Shown here: positions 47,867-61,600 of the stretch, piece by piece
Position numbering within the stretch: the stretch's first letter is position 1
Layout: each line of letters starts with the position of its first letter
NCBI GenBank assembly: GCA_000310025.1
Contig: FN649727.1
Coordinates: 5,618,027 to 5,682,026 of the forward strand
Reading direction: 5' to 3'
DNA length: 64,000 nucleotides
Source of the DNA: Ectocarpus siliculosus
Taxonomy: Eukaryota > Sar > Phaeophyceae > Ectocarpales > Ectocarpaceae
Notes under the pieces: generated by a model
Told to the model about the DNA's origin: nothing
Databases searched by the model: none
Seen by the model: only the letters and a program-made list of their open reading frames with translations
Translations under genes and position numbers: made by a program

Positions 47867-50800
47867 TTACAAAGCAAACAGCGGCATCGTCCACGTCGGC
47901 GTTACGTTTTCCCGTGAGAAAGCCCTCTCGAGCGCGTCCGGGGAGAGGTTAAACGTCGACTTGTCGGCCTTGGCGTCGATACCCAGCTCCTCCCCGCAGA
48001 TGCCGCCCGCGATGAAGACGCTATCCAACCCGGCGGAAGAAGCTCCGACAATATCGTGAGCAAGGCTGTCACCTACCTGTTTTCCGTGTCAGAGAGAAGA
48101 ACGAAACAGTGTGGACATTGCAGCCATGGTCGGTAGATGTGCGCTTGTGCTTGACCAGGGTTTCGTGTTGACAGTCACGCCGAGAGGGCACCCTTACACC
48201 TAGTAGAGGCAAATCATGCGCGACGGAAGGTGAAGAATACGGGAAGGTGACAACCTCCTGCATATTTTCCCTCAAGGACCACCACACCTACGAAACGACG
48301 ACAGGAGTACATGCTAGCGGCCTACGGCGGTGGATGCACCAAACCTCTCGAATTGAACGCTATTCCGAATGTGTTGCTCGCGTACAAAAAAAACTCGGTA
48401 AAAATAATAAAAAGTTTGGAAAAACTTTGAACTGACACGCAAAGAAGCGTGTCCTGAGACCACAACGCAGCAGCAGTTGGGACGTACATGAACCACCCTG
48501 TCGTTTCCCAGACCCATCTTCTCCACCGCAGTGTCGTAGTGCTCCTGGCAACCAACGCCCCGATCGGGGTCGCGCCACCACCGGCAGCAGAAGGGCACGG
48601 AAGGCAACAGGCGGCGAGCGCAGAGAGACGTGAGGAGTCGTGGGAATGGGGGGGAGGGGTACGGTACTACCATAAGTCTGCGGGCTTATTGCCGCAACCG
48701 CAAGAGGGAGAGCAGATGTGACGCTTACCTTGTGCGGCTTGCCGAAGTAGGTGACTCTCCCTCCCATCGCCTCGTACCTCTTGGCGAGCAGCCCCGGCAT
48801 GTGCCACAACCCTCCTTGCGGGTTGTTGACCGTGATGTCGGGGTTAACGTTATACATGGGCAAGTCTCGCTCGATCGCCGCCTAGAAGAATAGCAGGAAT
48901 AATACACCACAGCAGGAGCCAAAGCGAGGACCAGGCCGGTGGGCTGTAAAGAGTGATGCTCGGGTCCTACTGTAAGTACAGTTGAAAAGCGAGAATTCAG
49001 GGTCCTGAACGGTATGCTTCAAAGAGTCGGAAATCTATGTTTCCTACAGAAGACGAAACCTCACTAAGCGGATAAAATACCTTCCTCTCCTGTTTCGGTG
49101 CCAGCCGTACGCATCTTAGGGTGTTGTCCAGCTCGCCTCCCCCGGAAAGACAAGACAACTTCACACGAACAACTTGTTATCAACATGATCAAAAGCAAAG
49201 CCAGCCGGTCCACCCTTGTTGAAAATATACCAGACGATACGAGCCCCGTCTGTCCTGCTGCCCACCTGAAAGACGGCTTCGTAAGGCTCGACCTTGCCGG
49301 TGTTGCGCGTGTCGGTGCGCGTTGCGCCCGTGTCGTCCACGATGTTGTCAGGCCCGTGGCAGAGCAGGAACGTCGCTTCTTTCGGTGACGAGTAGTCGAG
49401 GGACAGCGCCTGGTCACGCGGTGTGACGACAAGAGGAAAAACGAAGACGGACGAAACGCGAAAATACAGTGGCACGGGAAGGAAAGATCAAAGGAGAGAC
49501 CACAGATAAGTATTGTTGTTGTTCTTCTTCTTGTTGTCGTCTTCACAAAAAAAAGTTCCGATCTCTGTATCCTGCCCTGTAACATCCGTTTGGTCCAACT
49601 GGTACGGACGCCTTCCGTGGTCGCATGTCGGTTACCCGCAAAAAAGCTAAAGACAATAAACTCGCATGATTCCTGTCGGTGTGTTCCTACTACATAGGCC
49701 AGGGTGTATTCACCGCCGGGTGTCTCCCGGCCAGCCATTCCCCCTCCCCACATACCTAAGAATGTGTGGGGGGCTAAGCAAACAAACAAACAGGGAAATT
49801 CGTGTTGCCGGGTAGTATGCACGGGGAAACTTATATACGGCACCGGGATCGACGTGGGGAAGGGTGGTGGGGACGAGGAACAACAGCGTAAGCAAACGAG
49901 CTTTGAGAAACGGGGTGGTTCGAGAGTGACGCACACTAAGGGATCGAGTGTTCAAAGAGGGCTAAAAAAAAGGCGAAGAGTGGCGGCCTGTGGATACTGT
50001 AACAACGACGCGCACACCGAAAAAAGAGGGTTGGTCCAACGATATAGTCCGGATGAAACCCGTGCTGTTGGCATGTGGGATCGCGTCAACACGTCAGTAT
50101 TACAGCAGTATGAACAGATCGCACCGCCAACAAGCCGTCCGAATCTTCGCCGTTCCATCCCAGCAGCACAGCCTTTCCCCCGACGAGCCCGTTCTGTACG
50201 AGATGCTGGTAGCCCTCCTGAAAACGGTTGCGAGTAATGTGTATGCATTCAGCACCAAGTAGGGGAACATGCCTCACAAGATCGCCCCACGCTCCAGACC
50301 ACGTATGACTGCTACTAACAGTCGGTGGGTGCATCGCCCCCCAGAAGAGCGAGGGCCCCAAAATACCAAAAAATATAAATACCAAAAACGTTCCGCACAG
50401 CAGTGGCTGCTACACGTTCAACAGGTTGCAGCCCAGACGGGACCGCCTTCGCGAGAGCTACTAAATTTCATTAGGGAATAGAACAGGGAGCGGGTACGAA
50501 GACCCCATCCCTAACCTAACCAAAACCCAACTGAACCAATTGCACGCTTTGTCCGACACGTGTACATAGTTGATAGAAAAACCCTGGGAAGGCTACTGCC
50601 CAGACGTACGCCAATGCATAGTGAGGTGTCCCACCTCCCCTGACGTCACTCCGCCATCGAACAACTCTCGTCGGAACCCGAACTTGGGCAGCCTCGCCAT
50701 CGTGAAGTCCTCCCTCTTCGAGGTGTTGCTGAGGATCACCAACCGCTTGCCCTGGCTCCGCAGCTCTTCCAAGCACTCCACTGCGCCGGGCAAGGCATCT

Positions 50801-51920
50801 CTGCCATCTTCACGGCAGGTCGCGGCAGGGGGGGGAAGCAAGCAAAACATCGCAAGAAAGCACCAGCAGATAGACAGAGCGCATCTAGATGGTGCGAAGT
50901 GACGCCGCCGTCGGGTCAGGGCTACCAGTAGGCTTGAGTTGAAGCATGCCTAGCTTGGGTGTGCAGTACGGATGTAAACACCGGTACCCCTCAGGATCAA
51001 CTTCTCGTCGGGGAGAAAGAGCTGACCAAAGATTTTTCAAGTCCAAGGTTACATGTACGAGTCGATTCAGATTCTAACGGTAAATACTAATACTGCAGTC
51101 CGACACCCCCTGGACCGATTTTCAACGCTTGGTTACTCCACGACGAAGAGGATTGCCAAAATCAAATGATACGTGGTCGGAAAACTCTCGACACCACGGT
51201 CCCAGCGCCGCCATTTTCGGCACCGTCACTGTCGTTTGTGCTGCAGAGTACTCGGCGCCCGATTATTCTTCAGAACAAAGGACACGGACCACACCGAAAA
51301 TGACGGCGCTGGAATCGGGCGTCGAAAATCGGTATCCCGGAATGACATCCTCCCGGAAGCGAGGTCTTCTTGCCCCACGGCTTCAACCGCAACATTTTAC
51401 GACTTCAACACGCCAACATGATACAAATTCTCGAAAACGATGCCACTTCATTCGCCATTATTGGTGTGAATCAACATGTCAGCCTATGCATTGATGTGGT
51501 TAGAAAATTAGCCCCAAGGTCTGCGTCGGGAACCCCGGTGGCTGCAACATGTCTATACTTTCGAATCATGGACGATTTTCGAAATGTTCGATGGATTGTA
51601 TGTAGCGCCACACCCTTTCTTGACGGGTCCGATCCAACCTCACCGTGGAGAACACCGAACTGGTCAAGGATGAACCCATCGTACGAATCACACAGTTCCT
51701 TGATTCCTCCAACAACCTTGGTTGTTTGTTGCTCGACACCCGAAGTGCTTGACATCGCTAATCGGTTGGAGGAAGTGCGGCGCAATAAGGACCCCGCGGG
51801 AGATCGAAGATGGAAAGCACTACCACTGCTGCTGCAGCTCGAAAATCCTGCACAAGCCCGTTTCGCTGCTCCGCCTTGGAGTACAAAGCTCCCGAACAGG
51901 CCAATCTGCCGCAGGAGCAT
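47867..51920 (-). CDS. HAD superfamily class IIA hydrolase (TIGR01459-like), probably organellar
   Basis: Exons, read right to left: 51644-51920, 50635-50807, 50125-50217, 49266-49409, 48729-48881, 48488-48544, 47867-48076. They encode 368 residues with all phases matching. Motif I is FILDQFGVLHDG (nucleophile Asp86; Phe replaces the usual second Asp, as the DxWG form does in this subfamily). Then come VILSNTSK (motif II), NVNPDITVNNPQGG, FGKPHKEHYDTA (motif III) and VHVGDSLAHDIVGA (motif IV), ending FIAGGICGEELG. The first 55 residues are Arg/Ser/Leu-rich with few acids, suggesting a mitochondrial or plastid transit peptide; a second ATG at 51755 would give a cytosolic form. The substrate is unknown for this subfamily. 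Start codons of this gene and the oxygenase gene lie 237 bp apart. Confidence 0.88.
51117..51200. repeat. Degenerate copy of the fibrillin-intron foldback family
   Basis: Within intron 1 of the HAD gene, ccgattttcaacgcttgg, ctccacgacgaagagg and ggaaaactctcgac follow each other in the same order and spacing as in the foldback at 17362-17609. Identity is patchy, so this is tentative. Confidence 0.45.
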
Positions 51921-52157
51921 CCGAGATAGTCTTCACGTGGTGTGTGTGTATCGTTATCTATGTTTGTAGAGTAGAAGCAGCACATGAAGTACGTCAGGGG
52001 GCACGCGAAGTATACAACATACCGTCCGTCGGGGAACCTTCTTTGTCTCACAGCAGCAGAGGCAGCACCGCACCGCATTGCATTCACCGCAGACCGACCC
52101 GATACGGCGGACGCCTAGTGTCGCAGAGCAGACACACACAGCAAGCGCAGCCACACC
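51921..52157. promoter_or_regulatory. 237 bp shared 5' region of the HAD hydrolase and oxygenase genes
   Basis: Two ATGs are back to back across 237 bases, leaving one short region for two promoters. No motif was assigned. Confidence 0.55.
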
Positions 52158-54543
52158 ATGGGCAAAAAAGGAAAGCGCACAACCGATGGGACAGAAGACC
52201 CTCGTCGTTCTGAGACTCTGCGACACACAAGAGTCTACGGACCGCTGGTGCTACCCGACGGCAAGGGCGAGAACGATGCGGTCGACCTCGAACTCACATC
52301 GAAGCGCATCTATCAAGACACGATTTTGAGGTGGGTGGGGGAATGAAGTGCTGTAAGTAAATTAGGGGCGATGATGCCATGAAATCCGACAAGCTGATGC
52401 TACCTTGAACCTTCAATGGCTTTGCGGTGTGCATGTAAAAAATGTACTTGTCCATACGGATAGTCTACGTAAATGCCAAATCGTTTTAGGGAGCAATCGT
52501 GTCGGAAGTGTTCGCCGTGTGAACATCGTGCAACATGAGGTTCGCTTCACACAAAGTGTAGCGGTAATTCTCCTGCTTCGCGAACCGCCTCGGTTGAAGT
52601 TTCAATTCACACTAATTATTCAACCCACAAACATGTTCAATGCAAGACTAATGTAAACAAACCACATTTTGCAAGCAACAGGCGGTCCTACAAAATCCCT
52701 GTCCCCCCGCCCACCCACGCCTGACACCCAAGCGAAACAGTCAACATTATCCCCACTGCAGCACCTCTCACATTACTTGAACAGGACCTTTGACAGGATT
52801 TCATCTGCAAAGAATATGTACTTCCTGGTAAAGTGCTTGATGTGCTCTTCCGCCATTCGTCATGACGTCCTACACGACAACAACAACGTCTTCCAACCAG
52901 CATCGACGGCCTGCTGAGCCCCCGTGAGTGCGCCGCCTGGATACGGTACGGCGAAGGCCAGGGGTTCGAGCGGAGCTTTCATAGACAGACGTCCGAGATG
53001 GCCCACCGCGACAACGGGAGGATAACCCTGCACAGCGCCGACGTGGCGGCCGCCGTGTTCGCAAGGGTGGGGAAGTTCGTGCCGGCCAACATGGGCGGAA
53101 GGTGCGTCTTGTTGTCCTTCCTCTCTGTTTTTTCGTCCCGTCTTGCTGCGAATGAGTCGCCGATCGGGAAGGCATTCTCAGCAAACGCAGTGCTGTGGGT
53201 TGTTCGCGTCCAACCATGTATACTTTCGGTCGTGGTCGTCGTCAATCACCCCCTTACGGAGAAAGCACCGCCATCCGTGGAAGGATGCGAAAAGCTTTCG
53301 GCTATGTACAACATCGCTTCGTTGGCCTCCGAACGAATCGTGGTAGTCAGTGCCTTATCTTCCTTGTTTTCTTTGTCCAAGTATTTTGAGCTCTCTCAGT
53401 TCGGTCTCCGCACCTTCTTGCTTCCCACGCTCTACATTCCCCCCCAAGCACAGGCGACCGTTAGCGTGCAACTCCAACATCCGCATCTACCGGTACGCCG
53501 TCGGGCAACGGTTCGGCAAGCACATCGATGAAAGCGTCGACGACGAGAACGGGCTGACCAGCCAGTGGACGGTCCTCATCTACTTGAACGGCGGAGGAGA
53601 AGGCGGCGGCGGCGCTGCTGCGGGTGGTGGTGCATCAGGATCGAAGAAGAAGGGTAGGAGTGACGGAGGTGGGACCTTTGCCGGCGCGGGGGAGGAAGGG
53701 GCGCCGCTTCGTGGGGGCGAGACTGTGTTCTACAAGGTAAGGGAGGAGGAGGAGGTGTTGGGTCACCCAAAATCTCCCTCGTTGTGGAGTTTAAGGTTGT
53801 CAATTGGATTTGTGTTTCTGGACGACGGCTGACGGCGTTTTTCCGCCGTGTGTGGTACGGACACGTTGTGGGTTTTGGATTTCCTCTGGAGTTGAGCGAA
53901 GGATGGATCTTTCACCCGGCTTGGCTCTCCGCCCTCCGCGTTGGGCGTGGGATGCTTATACGTGTTGGCATTGTTTGCTTTGTACTTAATTACCAATACA
54001 TCAACATCTACTTGCCTCTGAGACGTCTACTTGCCTCCTGGGGTGTTCGCTTTGCGAATGAACGCCACACCTGAGACGTGAGGTGCCCCGAAGCCATACA
54101 GCTTGGGGGAAATAGTCCTATCCCTGCTCTCACTACATAGCATGACACGTGCACACGAGGCCGCAGCTGACGCTCTTTGCTGCGTACCATTATTTCCTAT
54201 TGGAACAAGAGGCTTCAAACAAATCTTGGAAGAGAGCGTATCAGTACACAGCCCTACTCTCCCGCTTACTCAAGTGCCCTGTTCCTTATTTCCAACGTGT
54301 GTGTTGCTGCCGCTCAACCCTTCCCCTCTCTCCGCCGTCCTCCGCGCGTTAACTTTCGGTTCGCTCTCGTCCTGTTTGTTACCCTTCAAGGGCAACTACG
54401 GAGACAAGGTTGCGGCGAGTTTTTCGCCGAGACAGGGGGCATGCCTCGTTCACGGCCACGGGCAGCAATGCCTCCTGCACGAAGGCGCCGCGGTCACCTC
54501 CGGAGTGAAGTACCTCCTCCGAACCGACGTGATGTACGGGTAG
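52158..54543 (+). CDS. 2OG-Fe(II) dioxygenase, prolyl-4-hydroxylase-like (P4Hc fold)
   Basis: Four exons: 52158-52330, 52901-53101, 53454-53736, 54391-54543, encoding 269 residues in phase. Family blocks: IDGLLSPRECAAWIRYGEG, MAHRDNGRITLHSADVA, IRIYRYAVGQRFGKHIDES (first metal ligands His and Asp in HID), WTVLIYLN, GGETVFYK, then CLLHEGAAVTSGVKYLLRTD (distal His in LHEG, 2OG-binding basic residue downstream). The enzyme should use O2, iron and 2-oxoglutarate to hydroxylate a protein or small substrate, which cannot be named. A Gly/Lys/Ser-rich insert of about 40 residues separates the YLN and GGET strands. There is no signal peptide, so a cytosolic or nuclear site is likely. The ATG has a good context (cacaccatggg). 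The exon 4 acceptor is ttcaag. Confidence 0.9.
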
Positions 54544-55645
54544 GGGTTGGCCCGCCTCGAATTAACCCACCTCGAAATAGCTGCGGGGAGCCTTCTTCGC
54601 CCCTGCCTGTGTACATGCACGGACAGCAGTGGTCTAGTGCTGACCAGGTTCAGGCAGGCTCTAGGAACGTGTGTGGGCGAGACCCTCTGCTTTGGTTTCG
54701 GCTGTGGTGCTCTCGGGGAGTGCTGAGCTCCCGACTCCAGGCAGGTTACGGACGCGCTGATGCTGTAAATTTTGTACATAGAAAAAATCAGGTTGCGCCA
54801 TCCGAGATGAGCATGCTAAACGCGCCAACAAGCCCACGCTAACTAATAGCTTGCCCAGGGAGCCACGAGCCACCTCGTAGGCCCAGCGCAGTCGTCTCTT
54901 GTATGGCTGACTTCCGGGGGGTGGGGAGTTCTTGAGTTCCGCGGGACTCGTCCACGTGCATCGTCAGCAATTGACGGACAACCCCATTTAGTGCTTTCAG
55001 AACGCATATAGTCCCTACACTGAGTAGATGTGCAGCCTCTTCTGCACACTTCTGTTGCAGCAGATTTATTCCTTTTCACACCGGCCGCCCAACATATCAT
55101 AGCACACAAACTGCAGTTGGGGGACCAGATTGGGAGGACCACTCGATCGAGCGAATCACGATCATTGTCCGATCACCTCCTCCCAGACGCCAACCGATTT
55201 GCACTGAGCCACGGGGGAAAGGAAAGTGCAGCAAGCGAAAACGCACGGGTCAAAGGCAGGGTGGTGGGCGGGCGGGCGGGCGGATGGTTTGTGGTGGTTA
55301 GGGAAGATGCGAACTGCAAGAGAGGTGGTAAACTTTTCCTTCAAAGCTCAATGAACGGCGTGAGATTCGCCCCAACGCTATCCCTGGCTCAGCCAACAAC
55401 AAGTCAAGAGCAGCGACGATCAATCAAAAACAGAGAAATCACAGGATCGGCCCGTTCTGGGCGGCCAGAAGCGACGTGAGTGCACGGCCTGAAACGACCT
55501 GTACCTCCTCCGTAGTGCAAGTAAGTGGCAGACCCTTAGTCCGGGCGCACATGCTACAGCCCATCGGTGGCACGAAAAGAAAACAACGCGCAAGACAAGA
55601 ACACCTCCAAAGAGGACAGGGCAGATACACACCCCAAGACACGCA
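54544..55645. other. Convergent spacer between the oxygenase and Rubicon-like genes
   Basis: About 1.1 kb lies between the stop codons and should include both 3' UTRs. A short exon extending the Rubicon-like protein may lie near 55550, but I could not decide. The (ggcg)n run at about 55266-55282 is a simple repeat. Confidence 0.45.
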
Positions 55646-58600
55646 TTACCGTACCTTCGGACACACGAACTCGTGGTCGTCGGTCTCCGCGTCCTGGTCG
55701 ACCGGCTCCTTCTTGTTGCTCCCGCCAGCCTGCGATTGGTGGTCCGGCCACCTCCACTTCCGACTGCCGCCGCCGGGCTGCGCGGTGGTATACCGCTTGG
55801 ACGAGCTGCTTGCTCCTCCTGCTGCTGATGGAGACTTGCTCTGCTGCTGCTGCTGTGTCTGCCGTTGCGCTGGGTTCCCCGCGACGCATCTGGCGTGAAA
55901 CAGGGTCTCGCAGCTGGGGCAGCGCGCCACCGTCCCGATCTGGTTCGTCGAAAAAGAAAAATGGAGGCGTATAGCAGAGAGCAGTCAACAAAAGTTGCCA
56001 AACTTGGAAGGGAATCGGGACACAATGGTGCAAGCGGGATGTGGTGCAGCAAGACGGCGTCTAACGAGACGAGAGCAGCAAAAACAAACACGATTTTTGA
56101 GAGGTTCATCTCCTCGACGGGGCCATGGAATCACGGAGGTGGTGCGTACAACCGATCAACGCAACCTCCTTCAGACCAACGGCGTAACCGGCTGTAGCGG
56201 GGAGCGTGGTGGCCGAGTAGGCAACTCTTTTTTGGCGCACTGCGCGACATATGGTTGGGAAAAAGAAAAAATCGACCGTGTTGGTGTAGACATCCCGGCA
56301 ACAGCAGCAAGGGATGGTGGGGTTCTTAAACTATGCAACACACGGAGGAAAAAACTAAACGAGCTACACAGGTTGGCAGTGGAACGAACTCCCGTCATGT
56401 CCGACTCAAGCAAGCGAGGCGTGGCGTAAGGCTTGCCTGGAACGGGAAGACCGGTTCGCCAATGTAACAGACCTCGCAGACACGAGCTGCTCGGCCTTCG
56501 CACACATGGCACCCGCCTAAGACGTGAGCGGCCAGAACCTCATTGGTCTGGGACAAACGTACCATTTAGAGCGGGGGGGGGGGGTGAAGAGGGGCGGGTG
56601 GGCGGGCGGTGGCGGCGAACAGCGGCGGTGGAGGAAGGAAGGGGATTGTCTTTTTGCTCGTCGGAACCGAACATCTGATCATCAATCCCAACTTGAAAAA
56701 GTACGCGTGTGATCATCCACCCACAAAGGTCCATATCTGGCGTTGTTTCATGCCCGTCCTTTCTTGCGCGAGACCAGAAGCACCCCCAAGGCGCTGCACA
56801 AGCGGAGCCAAAAGACAGCCTTGTTGTCCCGAGCAAAGCCGGGGATAGGACTGGCTTGTACTTGGTCATCTCCGCCGTCGAAACCGACTCGATTCTCGCG
56901 AATCATCACCACGTTGCCCTAAGAAGACGTTGCAGCACAACTCCTGTTGCTACAAGCCAGGCCAAGTACCCGATGGATGGTATTCTCCCACTACAAAAAG
57001 AAAACACGACTATTTAACGATATCGACGATGACAAGCAGTTCGCTCAAAATGCCACCGCGGAATCCCGCTCGCGCTCTTCTTCCCGCACACACGCACTGA
57101 AGCGACGGACGGCTAAGGAAACCGAGGAAGCCGTAAACCTCCGCGCACACAAACTCTGTATGCCGAACTTTTTTTTGTTGTTCCCCGCTGCTGTGGATAC
57201 AACAAAGAAATATCTTATCAGAAGCATCCCTTAGTACGAGCTCACCTCTTCGAGGAAGTGCAGGAGGTCGCCGTTTTTGACGCTCATGAGATCCTTTAAG
57301 GAATACAGGCCAGGGTTCACGGCGAGGTGAACCCTGGAAAGCGAGCGAGCGAGCGAGCGGTCCCGTACGAAGAGGCAAAAGCGTTTAAGGTACTTCCTAG
57401 TAGTAGTGGTGTGTGTTGGCCAACAGGGGCAAGGGTGACACACACAAAAAAGCAGCGGCAATATCATGCAATGGCAGGACGGGACAGGGGGGGGGGAAGG
57501 TAAACCCCGCATTGTAACAGGTTGTTGTTGTCTTTAGAGCGCTAGCCAAAACCAGATGGGTCATTTGTCGCCTGCCTGGAAACCCTCCTCCTTGCTCAAG
57601 CTGAGATGTGCTCACGGCGCAAGCGGGTGTCAGCGTTGGGCATTGGAGCGGCCGATGATACTTCTGAACTGGAGAGGCGCGGTATAATTTTGTGTGGGTA
57701 AAAACAGCTTTGGTGGTTACAGTTTTTCGCCGCGGTGTATGCATACGACATTAAAAAACAAAACGTGCAAGACCCTTCGACAAGGCACCACTACCACACT
57801 GCCACACGTAGAACTTCGCCCAGAGACAACAACGTGTATGGAGACAAACACAAAGGAAAGAGGCAAAAAAGAAAAACGAACTGTCATACTCTGGGAAGGG
57901 GGGGGGGGGGGGAGGGCACAAGCGTGCGCGCTCACGCACGCACGCACGCACGCACTCACCTGCCCTCAAGAAGCTTGTCAAACAATTGAGCACCGAGGAC
58001 GCACTTGCTCTCCACCGGAAAGAATATTGTACGGCGCAGGAGATGAAGCTGCTTCCTGCGCGATCGCACCATTCGCAGGGACTGACATCCACCATGATTT
58101 CGGTATCAACAGACGGGGGAGATCGTGAAATCGTGCGGTCAGACGGAGAGAGGATCGAAAGGCCAGATTGTTGAAGGTCAATGAGGTACGTGCGATGCGA
58201 GGCTCATGATTATTATATCTGCAAAAACTCAGCGCCAAAGAAACGTAGCACGAAACACCAAGTAGCATGAAACATGGGAGCGTTTCCAACCCTCGTCAAT
58301 CGATCAATCGACCGTCGGTCCCTTTTGAAGCACGAGCTCTCGTTCTTGTGTGTGCTCTCTCCTGATTCCGCGCCACAACATCCACACAAACAACGTTCAT
58401 CTGGATATTGACCAATCGATGTGCGTTATATTGCATTCGGCGTGCACATGCGGTGCGCGTCTGCTTCATTCCATTCGCCCCCTCTCTATCCGTCCGCGGC
58501 ATGGCCACGCCACGCCGGCGCAATCCAGTCAACTCTCTATCCGTCCGCAACCTCAAACGACCAGGCGGCACACAGCACACAAAAAAGAGAGGACCTCTCG

Positions 58601-61600
58601 GCAGCACGTCGAGAAAGAATCGAGAAAGAACCAACAAAACACTGCAAGTTGTGGTTGCTGAAGCGCTACGAACCTGCTGCTGCGTGAACAACGTGGGGGA
58701 CAAGGCCGGCAAGTCGAACACGGGGTGGAACCGCGTAGAGTCCAGGAACACCCGGGCGTCCTTGCAGACGCGGTGCATGACGAAATCCCAGTGGTGCACC
58801 ACCCGGTGGGGGATGACCCGACGATCTTCGGCGTGGCAGTAGCTGCGCGATAGAGGCGGTCGCGGTTTGAGGTCCAGCCGACCCACGGGTCATAAAGAGC
58901 GCGAGGGGGGGAGGGGGAGGAAACCACGGAGACAGCGGGAGGAGATAAAAACGTTGAGTTTCATTAACCGGGGGGTAGATGTTTTGTTTGTTGGCCTGCC
59001 GACGAAAATGCTCGGCATGTGATGTTCATTTATATTTAGGATCTAGATTATCTAGATTTGGCTTGAACCGCGTCACAAGAGGAGATATGAATCAACGACA
59101 GGGTGAGGTGAAACGTGAGCGCGAGGCAAGAGTCTTGCACAAACGAGTGTGGTGCGTGGGCGGCCGTCACGTGGGACAAAGGTGGCGTGGAGGCCTACGA
59201 CAACACCTGACACCTGCCCATGAGCAGCGTGCTAGAAATGAAGGGGGACTACAATGCCCCCCCTAAAACAAATCGTTAGTGCTGTAGGGCATCAGGGCGC
59301 GCGCCTTGCAAGGTCACAGCACGGCACGAGGCACTGGCTAGAGGGGCACAACTCTCTCCCCCTCCCCCCTCGCCCGCACCTCACTTGAACTTCAACTTTG
59401 TCGCACGACACGCTTACCTGCGGCAGAAGAGGCCATCTGCGTACCGACAAGGGAAGTAATCCTTCTTGATCCCCAGGAACTCCGCCGCAATCGCGCGCCC
59501 GCAGCTCATGCACCTGCGCGGTGCGACAAGGGGTTGCACGCACACATGCCGAACATTACGCAACAGAGTGCGAACACCTATAACGGGCGTTCCATTGCCT
59601 GCCCAACCGTTCGTAATCGGTCGGGCGGTCAGCCCTCACTCTCTCTCTCTCTCTTTCGCCGTGCACGGGAAAAGTGTTTGGGTCTTGACATTCGAAACTC
59701 CTGTTTCGCGTTCATCCTTTACCGAAGCGCCTGGAAGTGCCATCGTTTTCCTTCATACTTACGACAGACCATAGCAAACGCGGTCGGGAACACTTGGAGG
59801 CCGTAGAAAAGCCCTTCGAGGAACAGAAGGCAGCGCTGCTTATACCAGATGTGTCATCAAATCGGAATCGGAACAACCAAACACTAACATCGACTTCGGG
59901 CAGAAGGAGAGGTACCCCAGCCCCCCCCCCGTCCCGCTACCGCGCTCCTGCCATTTCGTTTCATACGACAATATCCTCAGGCATGCACACACGCGCGCCC
60001 GCGCACGCACGCACACACCTCCTCTTCTGAACCCTGAGCCGTTCCTCGTCGCCAACCCCGGACCCCAGCTTTCCTCCGGCGATGTCCCGGATCCTCACGC
60101 CGAGGGCGAAGTCGCCCCGCCGCCTCTTCCGGCCGACCCGATCGCAGGTGGAGAGCGCGTCGTGGAGCACCCGCGACATGCGCGACCGGACGTCCGCCTC
60201 CCCTACCGCCTGCAGTGGCATCGGGCAAAGGCGACACGCGGGGGTAACGAACAACGGTAGTAGAGTGCCTTCAGGGGGAGGGGGGGGGGGCGTGCTACGG
60301 AATGGCTATCGCATGTACGGGGCCGGGGGCGAAGAAGATAACGTGCCATGTGTTTGGGTGGTGGCGCCGTTTGGCACGAAGGCAGCGACCCGAGCCCATC
60401 AAAGAGTGTGGCTACGGGGGAATCCAAAACAGCAGGTGTGTGCCTAATAGCCCAGGGTGTGCCGCGCCTCTTAGCGGAGGGGTACGAAGCTCTCACGAGC
60501 AATAAACAAAGTGGCAAGAATCCAGACGACAGCTGCAGAATAGTCCAAGTGAAAGCGCAGAAGCGGCAAGCGCTGCGTCTCGTGCCTACGCACCCTTCAA
60601 CATAACACAACTTCTTAACAAGCACGAGCAGAGAGTAAGCTCCTTCCTGAATAGCCCACCTCGAGCACGCCCAAGAAGCGAAGCAGGCCTGACAGGTAGG
60701 ACCCTACCCGCGCCGCAAGCTTTCGCGTGGGGGAGTTGGCCTTGAAATTGGGAGTGAGCTTGTCGCAATGTACTCGCAAGATTTTTTCCTGCGCGCACGT
60801 GGGAGCAAAGAAGAGAGCGCGTGGAAGGCCCCAGATTTAGTTGACGGGTGGTTCAATGCCAACCATGTTTGGGGCCGTGCCTTGGCCAGGGACCCTCCCA
60901 GGCCCCACTAAAAAACCCAATAAGAATGAAACCGTTGTCGTCGCTCTCTCCTACTCCGTATATCAGCGGAAAGTTGTATTCACGTGCAGTTAGTTGGTCT
61001 GTGTCCCCTCTCGTCTCGCACCGGACGCCTGTACAGATACGCTGCCCGGCGACCGCCTGCAACACAACACAAAATCACAGAATCCCCCCCAAAAAAATTG
61101 AACAAGCACCGGAAAGGCACGAATCACTTCCGAAGATGGGACCAGACACAACAAAAACGGAAAGTGATAGGCGGCGCTACAGCAGTCTCCACCTATGGTA
61201 CCAATCAATCACAACGAGGACACCCAATAGATTGTTACCTCGAGAGTCCCCAGCTCGAACGGGTCGGGAAAGTCGAGGGATTCCGCCGCGATCTCGACCT
61301 CCGCTTCCCCCTTCGACCTCAGCCGCCGGGCTTCTTCCAGCTCCCACATCAGCTGGGGGTGGAGGGCGCAGAGGCTGTTCAGCCTCTTGCTCAGCACCCG
61401 GGTGCGCTGGAGCAAGCCCTTCGCCGCGGTGGCTAGCGCCACCAGCTCAGCGGCCCCGCGGTCGTCGTCCGAATGGACTGCGGTGGTCTTCGTGCGGCGA
61501 CCGCGTCTGCTGTCGTTGCCTCGGTCCAGCAACCCCGGTGTCTCGGACACGGCATCCTTGCCCTGCTGCTCTTGGACCTCGTGGAACACGAGCCGCAGCA

